Positions 46,610-59,188 of a stretch of 64,000 bases of DNA are shown piece after piece. A program made the position numbers and the translations under genes. Source of the DNA: Turritopsis dohrnii. Its lineage: Eukaryota; Cnidaria; Hydrozoa; Anthoathecata; Oceaniidae. The DNA lies in contig BQMF02000177.1 of the NCBI GenBank assembly GCA_027922465.2, positions 682,001 through 746,000 on the forward strand, in the 5' to 3' direction. The notes under the pieces were generated by a model. It was not told the origin of the DNA, ran no database searches, and saw only the letters and a list, made by a program, of their open reading frames with translations. Position 1 is the stretch's first letter. Every line of letters begins with the position of its first letter.

Positions 46610-47166
46610 CTGCATAAGAAAGAATACAAACAAGTTAAAGACAGCCCATACTCTTTGAAAAATTGTGTTCAAGCTGCTATGAATTAATCAATTAAAGTCA
46701 GTAAATGAGTATTCCCCCATTTCTTTCACTCAGTCTTTAATTGTACAAACTTTTTATAGGGTCATGTCAAAGTGTCAGTCTTCTTTCTTGTTTCCTTCTT
46801 AACGTATTGCTATTGATAAATCCAGACTATAAGAAATTGTCATAAGTAATATACTGAATAGTACTTTCCAAACTTTCTTATATATTCCTTCTAATGCTTG
46901 ATGTTCATATTAAGTAAATGACATCCTATGAAGTATTTTCACAATCAGTATTTCGTCCTTTTACTTTAATATTTACTATAATTAACGATATATAATATTT
47001 ACAAACATAACTAATTATGTAATTCAGTTTAAGAATATTCCATTGAATCAATGTTATTCATCAAAATAAGATTTACCTAAAACTTCACCACATGTATAAA
47101 GTTTTTCCAAAAAAACTAAGTAAAAAAGGAAAACAATTTAACTGACACAACGTACTCTTGACTTAC

Positions 47167-47856
47167 TTTCACTATTTCCTTGAGTTTGTTCCATTTTACT
47201 GTATCTATCAATACAATAAACAAACATATGAAGAAATTGTTTCAACAATTATTTTGTGTTTGTTTGTGATTATGTCATTCTTTTAGGAAGGGTATACAGC
47301 TGTCATGAAGTGTACAGAAAGGGAAGAGGAACTGTAATACAATGGAAGTTTAAGAATTATAGAAATTTAGTAAATGTTCTACATAAATTAACATTGGCTT
47401 TAAATACATATACAACATAAGTACAAAAATGAATTTGAATCATCTGTGTTGACCTGGAGACCCAACTACATTCTCTCAAAGTCAAGAAGTAGCTGGATTC
47501 AACCCTTGACAGTCGAGAAATCAGTATAAGAAAATCAAAGTCAAATTTAAGAAACTGGTGGTTTAAATACAACTGTTACACCAACAGCATTAACATTATG
47601 AATAATTAGATGAAATAAATATGCCTGAAACATCAATAAATGAAAAACTTAAAGACTATAATATGATAGCTTCTTGATAAAAAAGAAGAATCAAGGAGCT
47701 CTCCTGTCCGAGTGAAAGAAATTACATGATATAAAACAAAATTTAAAAAGCAACTTAGTTTCTCAGGAACATGTTATTTCGTATTAAATATATTGACAAC
47801 TAAAATAAAGAACTCACGTAGGCTAAGAGTAGATGGGTCTCCTGGCTACATCTGTG
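47167..47856 (-). other. Possible 5' exons of the 41.5-46.6 kb gene
   Basis: A segment 47818-47856 is bounded by TTTCTACACAG and GTGAGTTC. A second, 47167-47204, has an acceptor-like TTGATAG, an ATG (MEQTQGNSE) and a strong GTAAGTC donor; a 39-base exon follows at 47077-47115. Their phase does not carry cleanly into the 46534-46609 exon, which itself begins with ATG (MAKIGKKTKMPVAF). So translation may start either in 47167-47194 with an unseen exon, or at 46609. Confidence 0.4.
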
Positions 47857-50566
47857 TAGAAAAATAAACAACACCAGTTTATATGTGTATTATATTTTGA
47901 CAAAGACGCCTTGAAAGTGAAACAGCCATTATCAAGTAGTCAGTTACAATGGAAAATACAAAAATATTTATTATATATATAATCAAGATCAGCCAATAAA
48001 ACAAAAATAACTATTGTACAATCCAAAATCAGTGAATACCATCCATGTTCTTAATTCCAAAAGGTTAATTCTGACCACAAATCAAGACATACTCACTTGA
48101 ACAGACAATTAGAGGAGTAGACATAATGTTCTTGTTCAAAGTGGCTTTTTCTTATGGATCAATAAGTTCTCTTTACTAGGGGTAATACAGGATTTGAATT
48201 TGGGCAACGTTAGTGACACATGAGTCTCGTTGGCAAGATGAACCGTCCATCAAGGAAGTGATGGGAGCTGTAAATTATGAATTTAGGGCCCTGAAATCTT
48301 ATTGCAAGTTAGCGTTTTAAAACTCTTTTTATTCTAGGAGAATTAGGCATTCATTTTAGAAGGTAAGCGGTATTAATCCTCTTGCTACACATATTAGTTC
48401 TTATCTGACAGTTACAGGTCATAACATTACATAATTGTACATTTTAGCTCTTATTATGTATTTTTAAATAGAGCTTGTCTTGAGAGACTTCTTTTGTTAC
48501 ACATCCAGTTTCCACGTTCTGACCACGCATTTTAAGACGTGAAAAATGATCAATTCATTCATGTATATAAGAGAAACTTTTAAATCCATGATACATTGAA
48601 TAAACAAAAGTTAAAACATAAAGAAGTGAGATTGAATTTGGGTGCCAAGATTTGGACGCCCAATAGTGCATTGCGCTATGGTTTTTGACCTGTATCACCC
48701 CCTGCTTTAATTTCTTAATCAAAATTATTACGAGCAGTGGAGGGTATGGTAAAATCATAATCTGTTCCCCCTTTTTGTGCTAGCTGAAGTGTTTTAGTCC
48801 GCTATACCAATTTATTTGTTATATACTTATATACCAAGGAGGATGGCCTTTCACATAGAAAAGTGGATATACTGCCAGTATCAAAGTGTAGGAAGGCTAG
48901 AAAATTTGTTGGTTGGGGTTCTGGGGTAGGATATACACAGAAGAGCTTTCTGGGTGGAAGATATTCTAAATAAGTAGACTATTCGAAAGCAAAAAACAGA
49001 AGATTATCTCAATAATTCCTACTAATAAGAGAAGAAAGCATGAAGTAGATGAAGATTTTGGTTTGAATCATCACTTTACAATGGGACCAATAAACAAAAT
49101 AACAGAAAATGAACAATTCACTTTTAGGTTGAACAGATCATAACCAAAATAATGCAAAACTATTATACAACAATCATACAACATCCCAGTATATAACTCA
49201 TATTATAAATATTAAAATATGTATTAAAAACTAATTGATACCTTCAATTACATTATTTCTTTTGTGCCAATGTTACAATGGGCAGCAATCATTAATGAAC
49301 TTTTGAAATTAACATATAATCTGCTCTTCCCCAAACCATTAACTTCATGATAGAAAACCATGAGTTTCTCATATCTTTAATGGTGTATGTATATACTTTT
49401 TATTTATCTTACCTAAAAGAAAATGATTTCAATTGTATAAGAAAACTTGAACATGCTATTACAATATTGACAATAAACATAATAAACAAACAGAAAACTA
49501 TGTATTTATCCTTAAAATACTAATTAAAACTATATATATACTAATTTAAGGAAAGAATTTGTCTGCTAATAGGCCAATCTATAACAACAAGCATTGTGAG
49601 TCAATATGGGTTCACTCATTACTGGAGCTAAACTGAAAACAGCTTTCTAAATGGACTTTTAACCTAGAATACACAACCAAACAGCAAAATAAACAAAATA
49701 ACCAGTGGGAAAGCACTATTTATGGAAGATTTAAAGCCTGAGATCAATACAAAAGATAAATACAGGAGTCGTACCTTAACAATTAAAATATAGTTATTTG
49801 AATTCGTTTATTTTCAAAATTTGTTCTAGCCAATTTTATTTAGTTGTTGTATTTATAGTGGATGTAGAGAGATGTGAGATGACTTTTATTATTGTATAGA
49901 TATGGGTTTTTTAACGGTTTTAACTTGTTTTTATATATGTTTCAGACCTGAAGATTAAATAATAATTTCAAAATATATTGTCAATACTTTACATTGTTGA
50001 TTTCATATTTGATGCTCAAACAGCAAAAATTATAAAAATATTTGAAACAACGAAATGCATTTTCAAATGCCCTACTTTTGACTGAAATCATAATATTAAA
50101 AACGTATACACCCAGAAATAGTATGAAAACCACTACCATAACACGATATCATGTGTAAACATGGCAAAAATTGAACTGAAGTCAAATCCATCCAGCAATC
50201 GATGCTTTTTATCCACAGTCCACATTCAGTTATATACTGTATATATATATAATTATAATATATAATTATGAATTTCTGAGAAATACATAATAAATTCTTC
50301 ACTTCACTGACCCTCTCATCAACATCATGATTTAACCATGAGTTTCATTTCTTTAATGGTTTTTTAAATGCACCTTATTTTCTAACCTAACAAACAGAAA
50401 AAAAGATTTCAATACAAAAAAACAGTGAAAACATTACTATAATAACCATATTGAAGCAAACAAAACAAACACAAAATAGCTTTCAGACAAACAGAAAAAG
50501 CACCAAACATCATTAATCTACTAAACCAAATTAATTTCACAGGAAAAATCTATTAAAGATTATACA
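47857..50566. other. No gene seen
   Basis: AT-rich intergenic sequence with (TA)-rich runs (for example 50240-50265). Short open frames at 48555-48758 and 50096-50302 (-) lack splice context or recognisable motifs. Confidence 0.45.
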
Positions 50567-50705
50567 CAGGTATGTCGAGAAATTTGTGTAGGAGAGCATT
50601 AACATAATTTGTGAATTCAATCTATATTACCAATGGGTTTATTTGAACACTTTTCTTTTCTTTTTAGATTGCTATGCTATCGACATGCCTCTAGATCCGC
50701 CACTG
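50567..50705. mobile_element. hAT-type MITE fragment
   Basis: Shares GGTATGTCGA-AAATTTGTGTAGGAGAGCATTAACATAATTTGTGAATTCAAT (spread over 50570-50620) with the complete element at 59534, and ends CTAGATCCGCCACTG. The left terminal repeat is lost and the interior shortened. Confidence 0.6.
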
Positions 50706-50895
50706 ATATAAGAAGCAAACATATAATTTGTTTCTCTCTCTCTCTCTCTCTCCTCCTCGGCTCAGCTTTGATCTGCCATTATTGAAAGTTAAATTCTTGC
50801 AGTGTCAGCGGAAAAACATCGGAACTCAAATAGCGCCAAGTTTCTTTTTGGAGCAACCCTTGGAGCTCGGACAAAATTTGTCCAACTTTCTTCCT

Positions 50896-51302
50896 GGTTG
50901 TGCATCCCACTTTTATTTTAAAGAGTGATATATTTAGTTTAAATTTACGGTCATCATCCCCAATCGAACGCGACGTTTATGGAAAAATATCTCGAGACGT
51001 TTTTTAGGGTCCGCGATACGGGTGATGGGGTGACACAACATTTGGGCCTAAATTTTATTTGGTACTGCGGCTATGACGTCATCAATTTCTTTAATCGACG
51101 ATATCTCTGCAACGGTTGGTCGTAGCCAAACGATCCCATATACTTTTTTGATCAGTTTTTCGAGCTCTACAACATGGTCACATTTTCGGTTTCCAATTCC
51201 TAAATTTAAATTTTCATCACGGGGATTGTTCACGGGAAAGGCGATTTTGACCCATCCTTTTCGAAGTTAAGTTCGGTAAAAAGTTTTTACCCGGGATTGT
51301 AG
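50896..51302 (+). mobile_element. Helitron family B unit, 5'-truncated with internal deletion
   Basis: Starts within GTTGTGCATCCCACTTTTAT and ends with the GGTAAAAAGTTTTTACC hairpin then CGGGATTGTAG. Compared with the units at 53.8-55.8 kb it lacks the block between GGTCATC and CCCCAATCG. After it, 51325-51528 holds an open plus-strand frame (EECEQCNLLRSKF; LREEDVLLLVHEYF) that I could not connect to any gene. Confidence 0.65.
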
Positions 51303-52753
51303 TCTTATCAGCCGAAAAACGTCTTTGGAGGAGTGCGAGCAATGCAATCTTCTTCGTTCGAAATTTGTCAATGATCATTTTGTGAGCAAGAAACTTCGTG
51401 AAGAAGACGTGCTTCTTCTTGTACACGAATATTTTATTTTAAATTTGATTGTTTTAGGCAGCAAACCGACGAAAGAACTGACGAAGAAACACAAGATTGT
51501 ATGCACTAAGGTATTGTTATTATTATAAAACGTTTTATTATCGTGTTTATTGCTAAACTTTTACTCTTATTAATAAAAGAACACGGGTGGCACGTGTAAG
51601 TGAGTTAGTTGTTTGTTTACAATGAAAAATCATATTTAGATATACAGAAGAAGTGCAGTGAAGTTTTTAAAATTTAGCTGCAGAAAGATCGAACGAACAA
51701 AAAAACAAAATGATGTTTATTTACACAGTAAGGAATGGTTTCAATTTAGTTTTGAAAGATTAAATACTATAGCTTTGAATAGATATCTTATTATATCAGT
51801 TCTTTCGTTTAGTTTATATGCTACTGGATGAAAAACAAAGACGAGAGTAATTTGTTTTGGTAACGCGCGCTATTATTATTTTTATAGTTAGCAAAGAAGA
51901 TTTGATTTGATTTATTTATCTACAGATCAATTAAAAATGGTCCCACAGCTATGACTGTTTTCCTTTCTCATGGCTGTGGAAGTAGGGAACGTGTTATGCT
52001 GTCAAATTGTATCTATTGACGATGTTTGATGCTTTGTCTGCATGCCTTTCTGCCAGTCATTTATGCCTTTTGTTTTGCTTTGCTTAAATATGGTTGCAGT
52101 AGTAGTAAGTATTGTAGCTGTTCTTTACTGAAATCTTTTAGGTCAGAAAAGAAAAAGTGTAGCTATTTATAAACGAAATTTATAAATGTATAAATGAAAC
52201 ACTTGGTATCATGAGAAGGTTATTTAAGAGAAGAATGGATTATGTATTTCATTGCGATTGTACTACAAAAAAGAAGCATTTCTGGGGTATATTTTTCTTC
52301 AGTTTATATCTGTTTACGGCATTCATTATTTTGTGTTATGTTAATTGCTACATACATACTTGCTAGGTATATAAGTTTAGCATTATGTTTTTATTTGTTG
52401 CTTTTAATATCTTCTGGGTATTCAATTATGGTTTTGGTCAAAGTAGGGCATTTTGTTGTTTCAATTATTTTTAGTAATTTGATGTTTGGTTGTGTATGCC
52501 AGGTAAAAGTCTTTATTCTGTTCAGCTCCAGTGTTGAGTGAACCCCTATTGACTCACAGTATCGGTTGACTTTATAGACCAAATCTTGTTTTTAATTGCT
52601 ATCTTTAGGATAAATGCCTACTTGAAATTTCTTTTTGTTTTTTCTTTCTTTTTGTTTTATTTTTTATTTCAATATTGTTATAGCATGATTAGGTTTTCGG
52701 TATTACAATTCAAGTATTAATTTTTTAGGTAATAATAAAAAAAGCATAAAGAA

Positions 52754-52876
52754 ATGAAACTCATGGTTTTAATCATGACGTTGATGGTTTTGGGAAGAAC
52801 AGACTACATATCATTTCAAAAATTCATTAATGGTTGCAGTCGAGTAGTAACTTTGGAACAAAAGAAAAAGTTGGAA
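52754..52876 (+). CDS. Putative secreted-protein first exon, copy 1
   Basis: An ATG in a good context (AAAGAAATGAAA) opens MKLMVLIMTLMVLGRTDYIS, a hydrophobic stretch fitting a signal peptide, followed by FQKFINGCSRVV and EQKKKLE. The frame then meets GGAAG/GTATC, a plausible splice donor. The second copy at 62644 keeps the same frame, length and donor with several amino-acid changes. The following exon was not identified, so this is a partial gene. Function unknown. Confidence 0.5.
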
Positions 52877-54628
52877 GGTATCAATTTGTTTTGAATTAAC
52901 ATTTTGTAATGTTTGGTTTCGTATGTCTGGGTAAACAGTTCTGTGTTATATATTGCCATTTTTTACATTAAAGTTACTTCTCTTCTGCGTATAAATATAT
53001 TATTCTGAGCCATGTTGCTAAAACAGAAACAAAGGTTGGTCGTAGCGAAACGATCCTATACATTTTTGATCAGTTTTTCGAGCTCTACAACATGGGCACG
53101 GTCTCTTTTTAAGATTCGGTGATTTAATTTTTCGTCACCTATTTTCGACACATCCTTCCCGAAAATGATGTCGTAAAAAACTTTTACGCGAGATACTAGT
53201 CTACTAATCCGCGTGTGTGCATCCCACTTTTAATTTAGAAAGTGTTTTGTTTTTGTTTTTTTAATGGTCAAAATCTTCTTAATCGTGGTCATATAGCGGC
53301 AGTTCGACCACGCACGACACATTCACGATTAGTATAATAGCACGTGGCATCATTTGACGTCAGTTATTTTTATGATCACGGGAATCATTGCATTGCATCC
53401 CCAATCGAACGCGACGTTTTTGGGGAAATATCTCGAGAACCAATGGGGATAATTGACGTTTCTTGGGGTCCACGATACGGGTGACGGGGTGACGCAACAT
53501 TTGGGCCTAATTTTTATTTGGTGGTATATTAGTGGTATGGCCATTACGGCCATTTGTTTCTGTTTTTAATCTTCTGAATGTAAGAAATGAATTAAAAAAT
53601 GAATGCCTGAAAAGAAACTTTTGCAAGAGTTCAATTCTGCGACATAACACATACTGAACATGGGTGGCGAGCGACACCGCCTGGGATGTTTTTGAGTTGC
53701 GATTCTATGATTTATTTTTTCGTCACGGGGTACGTACGCGGGAATGGTGGATTTGACCTACTGTTTTCGAAGTTAAGTTCGGTAAAAAGTTTATACCCGG
53801 GATACTAGTCTTATTATACTAATTCGCGTTGTGCATCCCACTTTTATTTTAGAGAGTGATATATTTAGTTTTAATTTACGGTCATCGTCCTCTTATGTGC
53901 GCGTAAAACCACGTAGAAGCGAAAGACACTTTTTTCACGATCATTCAAAGAGCACGTGGCATCATTTGACGTCAGATGTTTTATGATCACGGGGAATCAT
54001 TGCATTGCAGCCCTAATCGAACGCGACGTTTTTGGGGAAAAATCTCAAGAACCAATAGGGATAACTGACGTTTTTTGGGGTCAGCGATACGGGTCATGGG
54101 GTGACGCATCATTTGGGCCTAAATTTTATTTGGTACTGCGGATATGACGTGATCGAAATCTTTGATCAGCGATATCTCTCTAACGGTTGGTCGTAGCGAA
54201 ACGATGCCATACATTTCTTGATCAGTTTTTCGAGCTCTACAACATGGGTACGCTTTTAAGGCACGAATCCGTAATTAAAATTTTCGTCACGGGGAGCGTA
54301 CATGGGAATGGTGGATTTGACCTAATGTTTTCGAAGTTAAGTTCGGTAAAAAGGTTTTACCCGGGATACTAGTATATACTAATTCGCTTTGTGCATCCCA
54401 CTTTTATTTTAGAGAGTGACATATTTGTTTAATTTTTGCGGTCATCGTCCTCTTATGTGCACGTAAAACCACGTAGAAGCGAGAGAAACTTTTTTCACGA
54501 TCATTCCAAAAGCACGTGGCATCATTTGACGTCAGTTTTTTTATGATCACGGGGAATCATTGCATTGCAGCCCCAATCGAACGCGACGTTTTTGGGGAAA
54601 TATCTCGAGAACCAATAGGGATAACTGA

Positions 54629-54980
54629 TAATGGAGAAAGAACACGGTTTTTTCACCCCGTTAATTTTTTCATCAAATGGAGGCATGGGCCGAGAGAGTA
54701 AAATATTTTACGCACGTCTTGCCGAACTGATATCGGAAAAATACGATCAAAGATTTTCCGAAGCAATGGCATGGGTTAAGAGAAAAATATGTTTTGCTTT
54801 GTTAAGAACTTCTATTATATGTATCAGAGGAACAAGATCACGAAAATATGAAGTCCCTGTCGGCGAGTTAAAAGACATTTCTTTAATGAACAATGAAGTA
54901 AAAATTGAACAGTAAATTATTAAATTTATTATATTATTATTATATTTTTGTATTATATCAATTTCCGTTGTAAATGTATC
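54629..54980 (+). mobile_element. 5'-truncated retroelement insertion with 14-bp target duplication
   Basis: The 352-bp insert is flanked by ATAGGGATAACTGA at 54615-54628 and 54981-54994, and the uninterrupted sequence is present in sister Helitron units. It holds a coding end followed by an AT-rich 3' tail. A long, variable-length duplication with 5' truncation is typical of target-primed LINE insertion. Confidence 0.85.
54631..54915 (+). pseudogene. Retroelement protein C-terminus inside the insert
   Basis: The frame reads HGFFTPLIFSSNGGMGRESK, FYARLAELISEKYDQRFSEA, AWVKRKICFALLRTSIICI and RGTRS, then a short tail and a stop. The pattern (F-PLVF---GGMG-E----YSRLAE-I--K----Y----W-R-+--F-LL+S-I-C+RG-R) recurs at the C-terminus of polymerase proteins of LINE-like retroelements in invertebrates; I recognise the pattern but not the clade. 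No stops in 94 codons suggests a young insertion, truncated at its 5' end. Confidence 0.6.
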
Positions 54981-56272
54981 ATAGGGATAACTGACGTTTC
55001 TTGGGGTCAGCGATACGGGTGATGGGGTGACGCATCATTTGGGCCTAAATTTTATTTGGTACTGCGGTTATGACGTCATCGAAATCTTTGATCAGTGATA
55101 TCTCCGCAACGGTTGGTCGTAGCGAAACGATCCCATACACTTTTTTGATCAGCTTTTCGAGCTCTACAACATGGGTACACTTTTGAGTTGCGATTCAATG
55201 ATTTATTTTTTCGTCACGGGGTACGTACACGGGAATGGTGGATTTGACCTAATGTTTTCGAAGTTAAGTTCGGTAAAAAGTTTTTACCCGGTACACTAGT
55301 CTTATTATACTAATTCGCATTTGTGCATACCACTTTTATTTTAGAGTGTGACATATTTGTTTAATTTTTACGGTCATCATCCTCTTATGTGCGCGTAAAA
55401 CCACGTAGATGCGAGAGACATTTTTTTCACGATCATTCCAAAAGCACGTGGCATCATTTGACGTCAGTTTTTTATGATCACGGGGAATCATTGCATTGCA
55501 TCCCCAATCGAACGCGACGTTTTTGGGGAAATATCTCGAGAACCAATAGGGATAACTGACGCTTTTTAGGGTCAGTGATACGGGTGACGGGGTGACGCAA
55601 CATTTGGGCCTAAATTTAATTTGGTACTGCGGATATAACGTCATCAATATCTTTGATCGACGATATCTCTGCAACGGTTGATCTTAGTGAAACCATCCCA
55701 TACATTTTTTTGATCAGTTTTTCGAGCTCTACAACATCTACAACGATCATCACGGGGATCGTTTACGGGAAAGGCGATTTTGACCCATCCTTTTCGAAGT
55801 TAAGTTCAGTAAAAAGTTTTTACCCGGGATACTAGTCACTGAATATTCGTAATAAGCTTGTTAAAGCGGTGCAAAGGTCTTCCAATATATGTGACCTTAG
55901 AGTTATTTTTAGTTCACGATCTCGTATGTCCTCGTTTTTTAGGTTCAGAGGGCGGAACTATCAGAAAGAGTACTATTTTATATATTTCACTTTACGCAAT
56001 ATTATTTTCTTGTCAATTTACAGGCTGTCATGCAAAATACGTTCGATTATAACAATTAGATAATCTCCGAGACAAATATTCGGTTCTAAACTAAAGTGAT
56101 ATTTGCAATGAGGAATAAAGACAACAAAATGAAGGGTTGTCTTCATCTAAAAATGTTACTGTTAATGTTACTATATTTCATTCTAAGTAGATATTGAAAA
56201 ATGTCAGCATAAAAACTATTTTGATCACGGAAGAACTCGCGTGGTATTTGCGTGCACATTTGTTACTACGTT

Positions 56273-57558
56273 CTAGTCAACTGTGGTATTACTCAAAAGC
56301 ATTCTTTTAGGCATCAGAACTTCATCGATATTTGAGCAATGTTTCTTGAATCCTTGAGATGCTTTTTCTAAGTAATAATCAATAAAATTCTGCATCCCAA
56401 GCTTGGCAAAATGACTTCGGTGTAACACAGTGCCATTACTTGCGATACTCGTGAACTTAACAAATTCTTTTACAAGTTCTTCGTCTTGAATCTCCTTTGG
56501 TGCTAGGGTAAACTTGATTCCATGCAAAGCATATGAAAGGGCCATATAACTGTTTTCGGTTCTGACTACGGCAAATTTGCCAAAATACATAAAACCTTCG
56601 GCTGACTTGAAATTCACCGCTTTGTTTGCATCAACTTTTGATTCCTTGAATTTTGATGCATCTATTATTGTTTGTGTAAGGACGTTAGGTAAGTCAAGCA
56701 CTTTGGCAATATTTTGAACTGTTTCGTTGAAATCATCAATATGAACGCCTCTGATTAAATCACATTTATTTCTCTCAGAATATTCATCGAAAAACAAACT
56801 GTTTATCTTTTGCTCTACGGTTAAACTGGAATCTAAAATAAACAAAACTTTCAAGTGTAAACTGACTCTTACTACGAGGTTCATATACACTGTATGTAAT
56901 TTTTCGAATTTTGGTTTAAACAACGCGCTAATGCTCAGTTTGCAAGTTCCGCTGTGACGTAATGTTCATCAATCATTATTACATCAAAATAATAGCGCAG
57001 CGGGCAAATTTGCTCAAAAATCGCTGCGAAGGAGTACATTTCTATAAAAATATACACATGCACTTTTCAATAGAACTGCTCTTCATCGCAGTTTCTTTTT
57101 TTACAGTTTTACTCACTGGAGATGAATAGGAAAGTTTGGCTTTGCAGAGAGGAGATGAAGAGTTTAGAGTATAAATGGTTTTTGAACCCACAAGAAAATT
57201 AATTCCTACTTGTTTTGTTGCCACTGGTCGCAAATGGCGTTCTCAAAATTTCTCGTTGTTCATTGTTTAAATCAGGTGGCGTGTTTTGTCTTGTCTGGTT
57301 ACCACTTTCACTTGCTTCAATAAAATCCTTTACCCATGTTACTGTTGTGAGATCGTCAACATAGTGAACAGCAAGTACGGGAATAATTAAACTGACTATC
57401 AATAGCGTTAGATATCGTATGCAATGATTTGGCGCGTCATTGTTGATCTGCTCGTGGTGATGAATATGTCCATTATCGCCCACAACTTGCTGTTCATTTT
57501 CTTCTGCTGGTGGTAAATCATTTGGGTGGAGTTGGTTACCATTATTTTCTTCGACCAT
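56273..57558 (-). CDS. Two-exon type II membrane protein, 302 residues, family unknown
   Basis: Exon 1 (57558-57210) ends A|GTAGG in phase 1; exon 2 (56832-56273) starts after TTTATTTTAG in phase 1, giving one 302-residue frame. Residues 1-46 are polar and acidic with a histidine-rich GHIHHHEQ. A hydrophobic segment at about 49-66 (YLTLLIVSLIIPVLAVHY) is the only membrane span. There is no signal peptide, so the large C-terminal part would face outside or the lumen if it inserts N-in. That part holds possible N-glycosylation sites (NQT, NKT, NET, NGT). It looks folded and mainly helical (KCDLIRGVHIDDFNETVQNI; FMYFGKFAVVRTENSYMALS). I do not recognise the family. Confidence 0.8.
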
Positions 57559-58156
57559 CTTTGAATTTTAAAGCACTGCGAAAGAAGTCAATGGTTTAAC
57601 ACTATAGCATGCCCGGTGGAAGTGTTGTAAAGGTACCTTTTACCAGCATCTTTTTCACTTCTGCCATTTTTTGATATCAAAAATATGTTTAAAATAATTC
57701 TCACTGAGTTTCTCAAGTAGCTTTAATGAGAAGCTATTACTTTATCGGGGATGCAGCCCCACACACAAACTTTATTTAGTGGCTTGAAATAATCTTTTAT
57801 TATCCAATTAATAATTTAAATACATCCTTAAAATTCGTGAGTTTTCAAATGCTACCTCGGTTAAAAATCATTTTGCAAAGTTCTTTTTCCTGTGTTTTAT
57901 TACAACTATAAGGTATTACAAGGTACGAGGTGAGGGCTGAAATGATGGGTAAATTATGGATTAAAGGATACGTCTATAATCATCACGACGGAAGACACTA
58001 ACTTAACTGCAACAAATTTTCCAAAATCAAAATTTGGTTGAAATCCTGGTATAAAATATCATATATTCATTAAATATAAAGATTTCATTGGAATTTATTT
58101 CAATGACTATGCGAGTTCAAATCTGAATTTACGTAAAACTTTGGAAGTTGTGGAAT
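57559..58156. other. Upstream region of the membrane-protein gene; no other gene
   Basis: Probable 5' UTR and promoter region of the minus-strand gene, AT-rich, without a clear TATA box or initiator that I would assign. Confidence 0.35.
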
Positions 58157-58535
58157 TCACCAAAAGATCTGAAGAGCTTGTAATCCACAGGAAAGCAATA
58201 CAGTTAATATTGCGGTTTAATTTGAATGTTAAATGATAAATATATAACAAGTAATACGTATGGAGGTCCCTACAAAAGTAAAGAACATTAAATAAAATAC
58301 CTGAATCGCATTGGTAAGAAGTTTCACAATGAAAGTTTCGGATTCGCCAAAAGATCTGCAAAGTAAACGTACTTGAAATCTACAGGAAAGCGAAAGTAAA
58401 GTACAGTCGATATTACGATTTAGTTTGCAAGTGAAATAACAAATGTATAATAACTACTACATATGGAGGTCCTTTCATAAGTAAAGAACATTAAATAAAA
58501 TACCTGAATCACACTGGTAAGACGTTACACAAAAA
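58157..58535. repeat. Two diverged tandem copies of about 185 bp
   Basis: CCAAAAGATCTG--A and, later, ATGGAGGTCC--AC-AAAGTAAAGAACATTAAATAAAATACCTGAATC occur in both 58157-58340 and 58346-58535 in the same order. No coding potential is conserved between them. Confidence 0.65.
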
Positions 58536-59127
58536 TCTAAACATCCTCAATGCAGACAAAATTATTTATGTGTCGTTTGATCAAATTAAATGATGACATT
58601 CCAGTTACCATGACTATAAATTTTAAGATGTTTTAAAGATAATGAACTATTATATGTATTTATTATATGTAGAGCAATAAAAAGCAATAAAGCGATCAAA
58701 CAAATTAATCTGGTCGAGACTATATCACATGATTATATCTTCAGAGAACTGCTGACACTGTTTTTTCTCGCTCTCATGATATTTCCCTATATTTTAATGA
58801 TTGCTTATGATTCTTTTTGAGCAGGTCACACGATGTCAGCAAATCTTGTAAATCTACAATCCTAGTAAAAATTATTTGAATGACTTTTCAACTCCCTAAT
58901 GCACGTATGATACAGCAATTTGGATTGGATGCAGCAACATCTACCAGCACAAATACACCTATTAAGTTTTATGGTATGAATTTCCAATGTAAAGAACAAA
59001 AACATAATACTTTGAGCACTCAGAAAGTAGTTGCATGGATGAGCTCAAGGTTTAGTAATTCACATGGAAATATTAATAATTTTGATTTCAGAATTTGAAA
59101 AAATTAAGTGCATCCCAGTGGGCAATG

Positions 59128-59188
59128 TGAAAAAGTCACTGTGAGAAGTCACTGTGAGAAGTCACTGTGAGAAGTCACTGTGAGAAGG
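59128..59188. repeat. 14-bp tandem repeat (GTCACTGTGAGAAG), four copies
   Basis: Four consecutive near-exact AGTCACTGTGAGAA units follow a GAAAAAGTCACTGTGAG start. The unit contains the near-palindrome TCACTGTGA. Confidence 0.9.

Larger units (their letters stand above)
53030..55835 (+). mobile_element. Helitron family B head-to-tail array
   Basis: Successive units are joined at CTAG/TC: a 3' piece 53030-53199, then 53200-53808 (with an internal rearrangement at 53530-53690), 53809-54372, 54373-55299 (carrying an inserted LINE) and 55300-55835. Each complete unit starts TCTTATTATACTAATTCGCG or a variant and ends in the GGTAAAAAGTTTTTACC hairpin plus CGGGATACTAG. Units share the CCCCAATCGAACGCGACG, AACCAATAGGGATAACTGAC and CGATCCCATACA blocks. 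They are non-autonomous: no Rep/helicase codons. Confidence 0.8.

Noticed and set aside
53350..55674. Open frames of 60-112 codons in the 53-56 kb region
   Set aside because: They fall in repeated Helitron units, recur in every unit and carry no domain; only the inserted retroelement C-terminus at 54631 is coding-like.
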